DNA of 23,430 nt from Candidatus Saccharimonadales bacterium (GTDB lineage Bacteria; Patescibacteriota; Saccharimonadia; UBA4664; SCTI01), in the NCBI GenBank assembly GCA_030150485.1, contig JASLFZ010000013.1, positions 1 to 23,430 of the forward strand, given 5' to 3'. A program made the position numbers and the translations under genes. Under the pieces are notes generated by a model that saw only the letters and a program-made list of their open reading frames with translations, was not told where the DNA came from and did not search any database. This document shows, one piece after another, positions 1-6,384 of this stretch (position 1 is its first letter; every line of letters starts with the position of its first letter).

Positions 1-863
1 CCATAGCCGAGCTCGCTACACCGCTCAAGCCAGGTATGGATTTAAGTAGGGCCATCGATATTTCGGGCACCGGTGGTGATGGTATTAAGACTATCAATGT
101 TGGTACAGTGGCATCGTTTGTAATGGCGGCAGGCGGCTTGACGGTTGGCAAGCAATCAACGCGCGGTTATACGGGCGTTTTAGGTAGTAAAGATTTCCTG
201 GCCGAGCTGGGTATTGAGGTTAGGCGAGAGGACGAGGATGTGGCAAATATCGCGGAGCTACTGAAGCGTCATCACTTGGCCTTTTACTCGCATACCGCTT
301 TTAACACTAACTTCAGTAACCAGGTGCGTTTCTTTACTGAGCTTAAGGAGAAAGGGCTGGCCTTCGTCACTCCGTGGCATCTCCTGTTCTGGGCATTTAA
401 CCCATTGCCACTGTCATATCGAGTCTATGGCATGTTCACTGATAAGTACTTGGTTGAGGTTGCTGAGGCGTTTCGCCGACAGAGGATTAAGCGCGGATGG
501 GTAGTGCACGGCGCTGGTGGTACCGATGAGGTGTCGGTGTTGGGGCCAACTAAGGTGGCTGAATTTAGCACAGATGGCATCAAAGAGTTTGAAGTTGCGC
601 CCGACGATTTTGGCGCTAAAACTGCTACTCTGCCGGATATCCAAGTTGCAGACTCCAAAGATGCAGTGGCTAAGGCAACTGCGGTGTTGCGAGGTGAGGA
701 TACCGACCCATTGCGCGATTTGGTTGCTATCAACGCTGCAGCTGGATTTTATATAGCCAATTTGGCGCCAGATTTGAAGCAAGCGATGCAGCTGGCAACT
801 GAAACCCTGAGCAGCGGTAAGGCCTGGGCAAAGTATCAAGAGTACCGTCAAGCGGCCGTATGA
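1..863 (+). CDS. TrpD-like anthranilate phosphoribosyltransferase family protein (5' truncated by window)
   Basis: The reading frame is open from base 3 back through the window edge, so the ATG at 36 is internal and about 60-70 N-terminal residues are missing compared with TrpD proteins of about 340 residues. The glycine-rich PRPP-binding motif GTGGDG is encoded at 66-83, followed by TINVGT (TrpD: TFNIST). Near the C-terminus come VVHGAGGTDEVS, with the metal-binding Asp-Glu pair, LGPTKVAEF and the family's NAAAGFYIA segment. In TrpD the reaction is anthranilate plus PRPP to phosphoribosylanthranilate. Two signature segments diverge: KHGNR is KQSTR, and the FNLLGPLTNP region reads HLLFWAFNPL. 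No other trp gene is nearby. Family membership is secure; the substrate may not be anthranilate. Confidence 0.8.
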   Translation, partial: IAELATPLKPGMDLSRAIDISGTGGDGIKTINVGTVASFVMAAGGLTVGKQSTRGYTGVLGSKDFLAELGIEVRREDEDVANIAELLKRHHLAFYSHTAFNTNFSNQVRFFTELKEKGLAFVTPWHLLFWAFNPLPLSYRVYGMFTDKYLVEVAEAFRRQRIKRGWVVHGAGGTDEVSVLGPTKVAEFSTDGIKEFEVAPDDFGAKTATLPDIQVADSKDAVAKATAVLRGEDTDPLRDLVAINAAAGFYIANLAPDLKQAMQLATETLSSGKAWAKYQEYRQAAV

Positions 864-891
864 AGTGAGCGAAGGTTAAGTACAGCAGGAG

Positions 892-897
892 TACAAT
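892..897 (+). promoter_or_regulatory. -10-like element for the gene at 904 (leaderless arrangement)
   Basis: TACAAT ends 6 nt before the ATG at 904. AGGAG at 887-891 lies 12 nt from the ATG, which is far for a Shine-Dalgarno, so both modes of initiation are possible. No clear -35. Confidence 0.4.
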
Positions 898-903
898 AAA
901 GCT

Positions 904-1089
904 ATGTCTATGTTTATCAAAAGATCATATTGGACGTTTAGCGCCGCTTTATTCGTTGTATGGGGAATTATTTTCCTCGTGCATTGGCTCGTGGGCAGTC
1001 CTCCCCATCCAAGGGCGTTGGCCCCAGTATTTTTTGGTTATTTTCTCGGCTGGCTAGCAGCGACGATTGGCCGGAGAGTTTACAAATAG
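904..1089 (+). CDS. Small two-helix membrane protein
   Basis: A 61-residue protein that I do not recognise. It has two hydrophobic segments, at about residues 10-30 and 38-54, separated by a Pro/His-containing loop (GSPPHPRA), and a basic C-terminus (GRRVYK). This suggests a hairpin in the cytoplasmic membrane with both ends inside. It begins 40 nt after the TrpD-like gene on the same strand. ATG 910 is an alternative start. No catalytic motif is visible. Confidence 0.6.
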   Translation: MSMFIKRSYWTFSAALFVVWGIIFLVHWLVGSPPHPRALAPVFFGYFLGWLAATIGRRVYK

Positions 1090-1150
1090 TAAACCCTCAA
1101 GTTTATTCAGTAAGCGGGCGGTTTCTAGAAGGGCACCGAGCAGAGATTAG

Positions 1151-1178
1151 TTGTAATAAATCCTACTTATGCTATAGT
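1151..1178 (+). promoter_or_regulatory. Promoter for the 1249-2044 operon
   Basis: TTGTAA (1151-1156), a 16-nt spacer and TATAGT (1173-1178). A 6-bp inverted repeat, CCTACT at 1162-1167 and AGTAGG at 1176-1181, straddles the -10 and could be an operator. The predicted leader to the ATG at 1249 is about 65 nt, long for this window. Confidence 0.5.
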
Positions 1179-1248
1179 AGGTTAATCGTTCTCTTATGAC
1201 CGATCTGCCATGGCAGAAACTACCCATGGATGTACCAGCGAGGTTTAG

Positions 1249-1620
1249 ATGCCAAGCGCAAAGGTTAAGATTCCTGGCACCCTTTTTTCTGATCACCCCG
1301 CCGATCTCGAGTTTCGTGAACGAGTACGCGCCATTGTTGCAGAGGAGATGTTTTGCCCGAAGGCGGGGGACGAGTCATCCCAGCCGAACCCCGAAAGAGT
1401 CAACGTTTTTCAAAGTCTCTACGGGGAAGGGGAATGTGCTAGCAGCGGTCCGGTTGTCTTCATTGACGTCACCGGGTACCCGACTCCGCAACGTATGAAG
1501 AACATCGAGGATCGCCTTGGGCGTATTCGAGACCGTACCAAGGAGCTACTGCCAGAGGGAAAGGATGTGGTCTTGGTGAAATTCCATCCGCTTGAAGAGA
1601 GGCTGTGGGCCGTAGGCTAA
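1249..1620 (+). CDS. Uncharacterised protein, 123 residues
   Basis: I do not recognise the family. The protein is soluble, with a charged N-terminal half rich in Asp, Glu and Arg, a beta-like segment GPVVFIDVTGYP near residue 68, a basic-acidic amphipathic helix with several Arg (about residues 78-96) and a final strand DVVLVKFHP. A GAGG Shine-Dalgarno at 1240-1243 precedes the ATG by 5 nt. The overlapping frame starting at 1196 has poor composition and is not preferred. It is followed after 58 nt by the next gene with its own strong ribosome binding site, so the two are probably cotranscribed. Confidence 0.65.
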   Translation: MPSAKVKIPGTLFSDHPADLEFRERVRAIVAEEMFCPKAGDESSQPNPERVNVFQSLYGEGECASSGPVVFIDVTGYPTPQRMKNIEDRLGRIRDRTKELLPEGKDVVLVKFHPLEERLWAVG

Positions 1621-1678
1621 CAACTCACTGCAGGAAGTCGTCACCTGTTTTGTCCACTACGATAGCCTGGAGGTTATC

Positions 1679-2044
1679 ATGCATAAACTTAACCCTGACA
1701 CCTGTCCGATTAAGTTGGAGCACATCGACACCAGTGGCGAGGCGGGTGAGGCTTACGTCACCGCACTCAACAATCGCTTCAGCGGCGAAGCGGCTCACCT
1801 TATTCTCCAGATGATGGGAGGGCATAGTTCTCCCCGGTTTCGACGGTTCGCAGCCGCAGAGTTCGCGGCTTACTGCCACTCGCTGGGGCTGCCGCCTTGG
1901 AGCGAGAACCCGCCGTATGCCAAAGGGTTTGATCGGTTGGTTCAGCAAGGCTACCTCGTTTTTCTGGGGCACTACGAGCTGACGCTCGAGCTGGTAGCCC
2001 GGTGCTTTGGGTATGCGCCTGCCCCAGGCATCGCGCGTAACTAA
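1679..2044 (+). CDS. Uncharacterised protein, 121 residues
   Basis: Not recognised. The protein appears mostly helical and soluble, with a central GGHSSPRFRRFAAAEFAAY stretch and a C-terminal helix rich in Leu, Val and aromatics. The strong Shine-Dalgarno GGAGG (1669-1673) lies 5 nt before the ATG and fixes the start. It is the second gene of the 1249-2044 unit and is followed by a hairpin and a terminator. Confidence 0.65.
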   Translation: MHKLNPDTCPIKLEHIDTSGEAGEAYVTALNNRFSGEAAHLILQMMGGHSSPRFRRFAAAEFAAYCHSLGLPPWSENPPYAKGFDRLVQQGYLVFLGHYELTLELVARCFGYAPAPGIARN

Positions 2045-2084
2045 GCAGGAGAGCGGGCGGGGGCAGCCAGCTAAACCCTCATGA

Positions 2085-2098
2085 GCCACTCCGGTGGC
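2085..2098 (+). other. Small hairpin upstream of terminator
   Basis: GCCAC, loop TCCG, GTGGC: a perfect 5-bp stem 8 nt before the terminator stem. It may be part of the 3' processing structure of the 1249-2044 mRNA. Confidence 0.35.
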
Positions 2099-2105
2099 GG
2101 CAGTA

Positions 2106-2132
2106 AGAGCCGCCTTTCGGGGTGGCTCTTTT
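2106..2132 (+). terminator. Rho-independent terminator of the 1249-2044 operon
   Basis: AGAGCCGCC (2106-2114) pairs with GGTGGCTCT (2121-2129) through nine pairs including one G-U. The loop is 6 nt and four T residues follow. Confidence 0.75.
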
Positions 2133-2138
2133 GCTTGG

Positions 2139-2186
2139 TTGACACGCCGCTCGCCACAGTCTATAGTTAACTTGTAAGTTAACTAT
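2139..2186 (+). promoter_or_regulatory. arsR-type promoter with a long perfect operator palindrome
   Basis: TTGACA (2139-2144), a 17-nt spacer and TATAGT (2162-2167) form a near-consensus promoter. A perfect inverted repeat with 11-bp arms (ATAGTTAACTT at 2163-2173, AAGTTAACTAT at 2176-2186) and a 2-nt centre covers the -10, the likely start point and the whole short leader, ending 1 nt before the ATG at 2188. A repressor bound here would block its own transcription. Confidence 0.85.
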
Positions 2187-2187
2187 T

Positions 2188-2523
2188 ATGACTATCCCCT
2201 ATGACTCACCGCAACTAGATACCGTGCTTGACGCGCTGGCGAGCCAAAAGCGCCGCGCCATCATCCATGATCTATCGCTTCAGCCAACTACGGTCGGAGT
2301 GCTTGCTCGAACTAATGAACTGACGCTGCCGGCCATCCACAAGCACATCCGAACGCTCGAAGATGCGAAGCTGATTATTCGCAAAAAAGTCGGACGCACT
2401 AATTTTATTGCGCTTAACAGCGCGACGCTGGGGCTGGCCCAAAAGTGGATCAGCCAATATAACGTTACCTGGGGCAACGCCGAGGCCACATTAGATAACT
2501 ATATTGCCAGAATGCAGGAATGA
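2188..2523 (+). CDS. ArsR-family winged-helix transcriptional repressor
   Basis: A 111-residue ArsR/SmtB-like winged HTH. The N-terminus LDTVLDALASQKRRAIIHDL is the usual helix 1-2 opening. PTTVGVLARTNELTLPAIHKHIRTLEDAKLI is the HTH with its recognition helix, and IRKKVGRTNFIALN is the beta wing. There is no Cys and no metal-binding Cys-x-Cys motif, so it belongs with the non-metal ArsR proteins often paired with YCII or SRPBCC genes. It is followed 45 nt later by a YCII-like gene, and the palindrome over its own promoter indicates autorepression. The inducer is unknown. Confidence 0.88.
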   Translation: MTIPYDSPQLDTVLDALASQKRRAIIHDLSLQPTTVGVLARTNELTLPAIHKHIRTLEDAKLIIRKKVGRTNFIALNSATLGLAQKWISQYNVTWGNAEATLDNYIARMQE

Positions 2524-2568
2524 TTCTGGGGAGCCATAAGTAAAACGAGTCGAAAGGAGACTACAGTA

Positions 2569-2868
2569 ATGGGAAAATACGTATATATCTACTATGCGGG
2601 CACCGCATCTGATGGCGGCAGCGCCGAGCAGTGGGGCCAATGGTTTGGCCAGCTTGGTGACAAGTTGGTGGACGGCGGTAATCCGTTTAACGATGGCGGC
2701 CAGGCCGTGCATGCGGGTGGGGTGATGGCGGTTCAGGACAAGCCGGCCACCGGCTACTCCATTGTGAGCGCGGACAGCATGGATGAGGCAACCGAGCTCG
2801 CTAAGGGCTGCCCGCTAATGTCGATCAAAGATGGTGCGGTTTGCGTCTACGAAGCTCTACCGATGTAA
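2569..2868 (+). CDS. YCII-related small protein
   Basis: A 99-residue protein resembling the YCII/DGPF superfamily: N-terminal beta strand KYVYIYYAG, a Gly-rich middle, the diagnostic segment ATGYSIVSADSMDEATELAKGCP (substrate-cavity strand plus helix) and a C-terminal strand CVYEALPM. Members adopt a ferredoxin-like dimeric fold, mostly without a proven reaction. AGGAG (2555-2559) sits 9 nt before the ATG. It is probably cotranscribed with the ArsR gene and controlled by the same operator. A second YCII-type gene lies at 15414. Confidence 0.75.
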   Translation: MGKYVYIYYAGTASDGGSAEQWGQWFGQLGDKLVDGGNPFNDGGQAVHAGGVMAVQDKPATGYSIVSADSMDEATELAKGCPLMSIKDGAVCVYEALPM

Positions 2869-2903
2869 ATCGGTATGATCCGAGTTGAATCCGGATTGGT
2901 AAG

Positions 2904-2924
2904 AGCGGCCCTCGGGCCGTTTTT
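2904..2924 (+). terminator. Rho-independent terminator after the YCII gene
   Basis: AGCGGCC (2904-2910), loop CTCG and GGCCGTT (2915-2921), followed by a T run reaching 2924. It closes the ArsR-YCII unit 36 nt after the stop codon, just before the convergent gene ending at 2934. Confidence 0.8.
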
Positions 2925-2933
2925 ATTATTGAG

Positions 2934-3557
2934 CTAGTCTTGGCTTATGCAGGCTTGGGTAGCTTGGAGGTGTTTTAGCGCGTTGACGGGGTTATCGGTG
3001 AGGCAGTGGACGCTATCGTGACCCAAGATGAAGAGAGCCACGAAAAAACCCAGGGCGCCAACGAGTAGCAGCGGCCAGTTCTGCCGAATGTCTATTAAGT
3101 TCTGCCAAAAACTGACCCTTTCCTTGCGACGCCGTCCGAGTGACCACGCTACAAATGTTCCCGCACATAGCACAAAGGCGATGGCGGGGAGGCCGATAAC
3201 CATAAATCGCAAGACATCAATTGCTAGGGGGCCTTGTGGCAAGGAGTGGGGCAGGAGCGCATTGAAGGCTATAAGAATAAAAAATGGCGCGATTAAATAC
3301 ATCCCAATATGGGTGTTACGTTTGACGTAGTTTGGCGCGTTTGTCATGGCTGCTTCCTCAATTACTAATACGTTTTCTTTCAATACGCTTATGGGGAGCT
3401 CGGCGACCGCCTTAGTCCACATGAGGACTTTGCCACCACTTCCAGGCGCGTCTTTGAGCATGTCCGCCAGGGTTTGAAGCATTTGGTCGCCATATTCTTC
3501 GCGATAAGCCTTGGGATAGAGGCGGATTAGTGTGGCATAGCTTCTGAGGAGGCTCAT
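2934..3557 (-). CDS. PadR-associated integral membrane protein
   Basis: 207 residues. The N-terminal segment LYPKAYREEYGDQMLQTLADML (about residues 13-34) is the cytoplasmic motif often seen in membrane proteins encoded beside PadR regulators, including the permease-prefix type. About three hydrophobic segments follow, at roughly 86-103, 114-137 and 160-179. The ATG at 3557 overlaps the PadR stop by one base (TAATG), so translation is coupled and both genes share one promoter. The function is unknown; by context it is the effector or target controlled by this PadR repressor. Confidence 0.75.
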   Translation of the reverse strand: MSLLRSYATLIRLYPKAYREEYGDQMLQTLADMLKDAPGSGGKVLMWTKAVAELPISVLKENVLVIEEAAMTNAPNYVKRNTHIGMYLIAPFFILIAFNALLPHSLPQGPLAIDVLRFMVIGLPAIAFVLCAGTFVAWSLGRRRKERVSFWQNLIDIRQNWPLLLVGALGFFVALFILGHDSVHCLTDNPVNALKHLQATQACISQD

Positions 3558-3895
3558 TAAAACACCCCAAGTTTAATTTTGAGAACCTGTCTCTCGCGAG
3601 CCAGTACCACGCTTCGCTCGTAATGCTCTAGCTCGGCGTGGAGGTGCTTACGGCCTCGATCGGTCAGGCGGTAGTAGCGGCGGCGGCTCGTTTCGCCGTC
3701 ATCGTACTCTTCGATAAGCGCCTGCTCACGCAGCTGCTTAATGCTGCCATAGAGCGTGCCGGGCCCCAGTTTAATTTTGCCGTTTGAGTCATCCGCGACC
3801 TGCTTCATAATTTCGTAGCCGTGGCGTGGCTTGAGGCTGAGCGCGAGCAAAATGCCAAAGGCAACTTGAGGTAATTGATTGGAGGTTTTCTTCAT
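3557..3895 (-). CDS. PadR-family transcriptional regulator
   Basis: 112 residues from the preferred ATG at 3895; the GTG at 3901 would lie upstream of the predicted transcription start. PadR hallmarks are LLALSLKPRHGYEIMKQV, LGPGTLYGSIKQLREQALIEEY (recognition helix) and GETSRRRYYRLTDRGRKHL (wing), with a short C-terminal dimerisation helix as in subfamily 2. It heads an operon with the membrane protein at 2934-3557. Its own promoter carries a repeated CGATATA-type palindrome, so autorepression is likely. Confidence 0.9.
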   Translation of the reverse strand: MKKTSNQLPQVAFGILLALSLKPRHGYEIMKQVADDSNGKIKLGPGTLYGSIKQLREQALIEEYDDGETSRRRYYRLTDRGRKHLHAELEHYERSVVLARERQVLKIKLGVF

Positions 3896-3902
3896 AGTCA
3901 CG

Positions 3903-3940
3903 AGTATATATCGTAATGCGATATATTGTCAAACGATATA
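3903..3940 (-). promoter_or_regulatory. PadR operon promoter with operator and extra half-site
   Basis: On the minus strand, TTGACA (3932-3927), an 18-nt spacer and TATACT (3908-3903), ending 7 nt before the ATG at 3895. A perfect inverted repeat, ATATATCG at 3906-3913 and CGATATAT at 3919-3926 with a 5-nt spacer, fills the gap between the two boxes. A third copy of the half-site, CGATATA, lies at 3934-3940, just outside the -35 and towards the divergent GNAT gene. Confidence 0.85.
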
Positions 3941-3952
3941 GCAAGCTTTTGT

Positions 3953-3958
3953 TATTAT
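3953..3958 (+). promoter_or_regulatory. -10-like element of the GNAT gene
   Basis: TATTAT ends 8 nt before the ATG at 3967. No convincing -35. The PadR operator and its extra half-site lie immediately upstream, so PadR may also affect this promoter. Confidence 0.5.
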
Positions 3959-3966
3959 GGCTGTGT

Positions 3967-4482
3967 ATGGCGGACAACGAAGAGCAAAACTTAGCATCTT
4001 TGGAGGCTTATGAGGCCTCAAAGGAGGATATTCCTCTCCTCGCCGCTATTGAGGAGGGGGCTGATACGCTTTTTCATGAAAAAGGCATTACGGAAATGCC
4101 TCCGGCTGCGAGCGTAGAAAAGCTTAGCCAGGCGCTTCAATTGCTGATTATTGGCTCCCCTCCTGTGGGGTTCGCGCTCATTGAGGAGGTGGGCAGTAAT
4201 GCTCATTTGGAGCAACTTTCGGTTGAGCCGAGCGCGATGGGGCATGGCCTAGGCACAAAGCTTTTGCATGCCGCCTGCAAGTGGGCCAAGCAGCAGGGGT
4301 ATCCCGCTATCACCTTGATGACGTTTCGAGACATTCCCTGGAACGCGCCTTTTTACGCTCGAAATGGGTTTCAGGAAGTAACTGAGCCTTCGCCGGCAAT
4401 TCAAAAGCTCATCAAGCACGAAAAAGAGCTGGGCATGCACAAGCTAGGGGCGCGGGTCGCGATGATGAAGGGGCTTGGCTAG
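3967..4482 (+). CDS. GNAT-family N-acetyltransferase
   Basis: 171 residues from ATG 3967. An upstream in-frame ATG at 3916 lies inside the divergent PadR promoter and would add a spurious hydrophobic leader. The GNAT core is visible: a beta-4 strand LLIIGSPPVGFALIEEV, then LEQLSVEP, the acetyl-CoA pyrophosphate loop AMGHGLGTKLL (motif A), the helix HAACKWAKQQGYPAITLMT and the conserved FYARNGFQEV segment of motif B. It transfers an acetyl group from acetyl-CoA to an unidentified amine. The gene diverges from the PadR operon across a shared regulatory region of about 70 nt. Confidence 0.85.
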   Translation: MADNEEQNLASLEAYEASKEDIPLLAAIEEGADTLFHEKGITEMPPAASVEKLSQALQLLIIGSPPVGFALIEEVGSNAHLEQLSVEPSAMGHGLGTKLLHAACKWAKQQGYPAITLMTFRDIPWNAPFYARNGFQEVTEPSPAIQKLIKHEKELGMHKLGARVAMMKGLG

Positions 4483-4542
4483 GGGCAGGTTGGGCCGTTT
4501 TGAAAGTCTTTAATTAGAAATTAATAAACATAACCTTAATCA

Positions 4543-4570
4543 TTGGCCTATCGTAACAAGTTGCTATCAT
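4543..4570 (+). promoter_or_regulatory. Promoter of the histidine phosphatase gene
   Basis: TTGGCC (4543-4548), a 16-nt spacer and TATCAT (4565-4570), ending 6 nt before the ATG at 4577. Confidence 0.55.
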
Positions 4571-4576
4571 AGGAAC

Positions 4577-5113
4577 ATGTTGTATTTTGTCAGACACGGG
4601 GAGAGTGAGGCTAATCTGAGGCATGTGTACGCTGGCCAACGCGACGATTCTGCGCTCACCGCGCGAGGTGAAGAGCAGGCCCACGAGGCCGGTGAGGATA
4701 TTAAACAAAAACACTTAGCGATCGATCGTATAATCTGTTCGCCGCTGGTGAGAGCGCACAAAACGGCAGTTATTATAGCCCGCGATATTGGCTTTGATCC
4801 GGAAAACATTGTGATTGATCCTGGTATTAGCGAGTACGATATGGGCTCGCTCACGGGCGCGCCTATGCCAAAAACTTCGGCCGAGCTGATTGCGCCGAAA
4901 GACGCGGAAGATCCGCACGCGTTTCAGCATCGGGTGATGGCCGTTTTGCGCGAGGCGACTGAGCTGCCGGGTAATACCTTGGTGGTTTCGCATGCCGGGG
5001 TAGGGAAGGTGATTGAGGCGACGCGCTTGCATCACGTGCCGCACATTTTCCACGACCTCGATGGCTATCCCCACGCCCGGGTGGTTGGGCTCAAGTTTTT
5101 AGCCGCTCGGTAG
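4577..5113 (+). CDS. Histidine phosphatase superfamily protein (phosphoglycerate mutase-like)
   Basis: 178 residues. The N-terminus MLYFVRHGESEAN carries the RHG motif with catalytic His7 and Arg6. LTARGEEQA and the IICSPLVRAHKTA segment (second phosphate-binding Arg) follow, then ISEYDMG with the likely acid Glu86, and LVVSHAGVGK with the second catalytic His139. The reaction goes through a phospho-His intermediate on a small phosphorylated substrate. The family is broad (cobalamin-pathway CobC-like, fructose-bisphosphatase-like and house-cleaning enzymes), and nothing here selects one. The last 15 bases overlap the convergent DUF1697 gene. Confidence 0.9.
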   Translation: MLYFVRHGESEANLRHVYAGQRDDSALTARGEEQAHEAGEDIKQKHLAIDRIICSPLVRAHKTAVIIARDIGFDPENIVIDPGISEYDMGSLTGAPMPKTSAELIAPKDAEDPHAFQHRVMAVLREATELPGNTLVVSHAGVGKVIEATRLHHVPHIFHDLDGYPHARVVGLKFLAAR

Positions 5114-5635
5114 ATCGAGTAATTTTCGAACCGTATTAATGTTGCGGGAGGTGTGGAAATCTTTAAATTTGGACTTAGTTAGCATCTTGGCAAAAGGGCT
5201 TTTGAGGGTCATACCTTTTATCACCTTCCAGTAAAGCACGTGGTTGCCTTTGGCGACTTGCTCCAATTTGGGATCGAGCTCGCTGGCATAACTGACGAGC
5301 TCCTCTGCGAGGCCGGGGCGCAAAAACAAAATGTAGTGTTGATAGGCGGCGTCGGAGCTATCAAAGGGATAGTGGTCGACTAGTGGCTGTAGCGCGCTGT
5401 GCTTAAGGACCAGGATTTTGGCCGGGTAGTTAAAACGCTCCCCCACTGCCGCTTCCAGGATGGTCTCCACCTCTTTTGGTGTAGACTTTTTACTCGTGAA
5501 CGTGACGTTGCCGCTTTGGAGGAGGGTGGCAACGTTGGAGAAGCCGGCCTGCTCATAACAGGTTTTGAGGTCGGCCATCTTGATAGTGCGACCGCCAACG
5601 TTGATTCCGCGGAGAAACGAAATGTAGGTTTGCAT
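5099..5635 (-). CDS. DUF1697 family protein
   Basis: 178 residues, full length for DUF1697. The opening TYISFLRGINVGG and the segment LLQSGNVTFTSKK are the family's signatures. Further recognisable parts are YHYPF-like VDHYPFD, ILFLRPG and the C-terminal TSRNINTVRKLLDL. The protein is soluble and cytoplasmic with no experimentally assigned reaction. It starts 18 nt after the NAD(P)-binding gene on the same strand but has a consensus -10 in that gap. Its 3' end overlaps the phosphatase gene tail to tail by 15 bp. Confidence 0.9.
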   Translation of the reverse strand: MQTYISFLRGINVGGRTIKMADLKTCYEQAGFSNVATLLQSGNVTFTSKKSTPKEVETILEAAVGERFNYPAKILVLKHSALQPLVDHYPFDSSDAAYQHYILFLRPGLAEELVSYASELDPKLEQVAKGNHVLYWKVIKGMTLKSPFAKMLTKSKFKDFHTSRNINTVRKLLDLPSG

Positions 5636-5642
5636 ACCTTGG

Positions 5643-5648
5643 ATTATA
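5643..5648 (-). promoter_or_regulatory. Consensus -10 of the DUF1697 gene
   Basis: TATAAT on the minus strand ends 7 nt before the ATG at 5635, inside the 18-nt gap after the upstream gene. No clear -35 is seen within that gene's 3' end. Confidence 0.6.
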
Positions 5649-5653
5649 GGCTA

Positions 5654-6283
5654 TTACTTAGCAGAGTGGATGTGCGGGGCTTGGCGCAGAAAATCGGTGG
5701 CGGTGAGCTGGTCGACGATGGCGTGCACGACGGCCTGGCGATGAACCGTTGCGAGCGCAAAGGGCGTCTTAGTATTGAGATGGTAAGACGCGGGACCAAA
5801 CGAACGCATGGCGGGGGAGCGAATGACGGTCCAATCCAAGTCGCTGGCGTCGAGGAGCCGGAGGTGCTTTTCGCCATCGCGCAAAACGCTGCCGGCGATG
5901 AGGCCAAAGGCGGTGTGCGAAAGCTTATCGATAGGAGACGGCCTATCTTGGGGCGCAAAAGCTCCGGAGCCGGTGAGCGAAACAATCCGCGTAATGTCCT
6001 GCGTTTTCATAGCGGGGATGATGGTTCCCATAGCACTGCCCAGAATGTCTTTGGTTGTGGTGCCCCAGCTGCCCAGCGTGCTAATGACTATCTCGCTGCC
6101 GACGATCGCAGCCTTTACGTCGGGCGCGTTATGGATATCACCACGGCGGATTTTGAGGTGGTCGCTCTCTTCGAATGGCGCGTGGCCGTGCACAAAAGCG
6201 ACCACGCGGTGGCCATCGGCGAGCAGCTGCTTAACGACGAGCTGCCCGACCTTTCCTGAAGCGCCAAAAACGGTGACTTGCAT
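5654..6283 (-). CDS. NAD(P)H-binding atypical SDR-type oxidoreductase
   Basis: 209 residues. The Rossmann nucleotide-binding motif is at the N-terminus: VTVFGASGKVGQLVVKQLL (GxxGxxG). The strand RRGDIHN, the VISTLGSW segment and TRIVSLTGSGAF are typical of NAD(P)H-binding, NmrA-like or flavin-reductase-like atypical short-chain dehydrogenases. DLDWTVIRSPAM is the conserved C-terminal strand of the same group. No Tyr-x-x-x-Lys pair of classical SDRs is evident, so it may be a redox sensor or a reductase of unknown substrate. It probably reads through into the DUF1697 gene. Confidence 0.85.
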   Translation of the reverse strand: MQVTVFGASGKVGQLVVKQLLADGHRVVAFVHGHAPFEESDHLKIRRGDIHNAPDVKAAIVGSEIVISTLGSWGTTTKDILGSAMGTIIPAMKTQDITRIVSLTGSGAFAPQDRPSPIDKLSHTAFGLIAGSVLRDGEKHLRLLDASDLDWTVIRSPAMRSFGPASYHLNTKTPFALATVHRQAVVHAIVDQLTATDFLRQAPHIHSAK

Positions 6284-6289
6284 ACGACT

Positions 6290-6295
6290 AGTATA
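6290..6295 (-). promoter_or_regulatory. -10 element of the NAD(P)-binding gene
   Basis: TATACT on the minus strand ends 6 nt before the ATG at 6283. No strong -35. Confidence 0.55.
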
Positions 6296-6358
6296 CGCGC
6301 TAAAACAAGCTACCTGGCAGTTTGCCTATAGACTTTCAAATAGAAACATAGTATTATT

Positions 6359-6382
6359 GCCTATCTTAACGAAAGGATAGGC
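6359..6382 (+). promoter_or_regulatory. Inverted repeat enclosing the ribosome binding site of the gene at 6385
   Basis: GCCTATC (6359-6365) and GATAGGC (6376-6382) are perfect 7-bp arms around a 10-nt loop. The AAAGGA ribosome binding site (6372-6377) spans the loop and the start of the 3' arm, and the ATG follows 2 nt later. TATTAT (6352-6357) is a possible -10 just upstream. It may be an operator or a translation-controlling hairpin. Confidence 0.5.
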
Positions 6383-6384
6383 AC

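Noticed and set aside
1196..1498. Alternative frame from ATG 1196, closer to the promoter at 1151-1178
   Set aside because: Its product has the Ser/Arg/Pro-rich character of an out-of-frame reading, whereas the frame from 1249 gives a normal soluble protein and has a GAGG site.
5399..6259. A 286-codon plus-strand open frame
   Set aside because: It lies antisense to the DUF1697 and NAD(P)-binding genes, both of which have clear family motifs. Its translation has no recognisable domain and no promoter or ribosome binding site.
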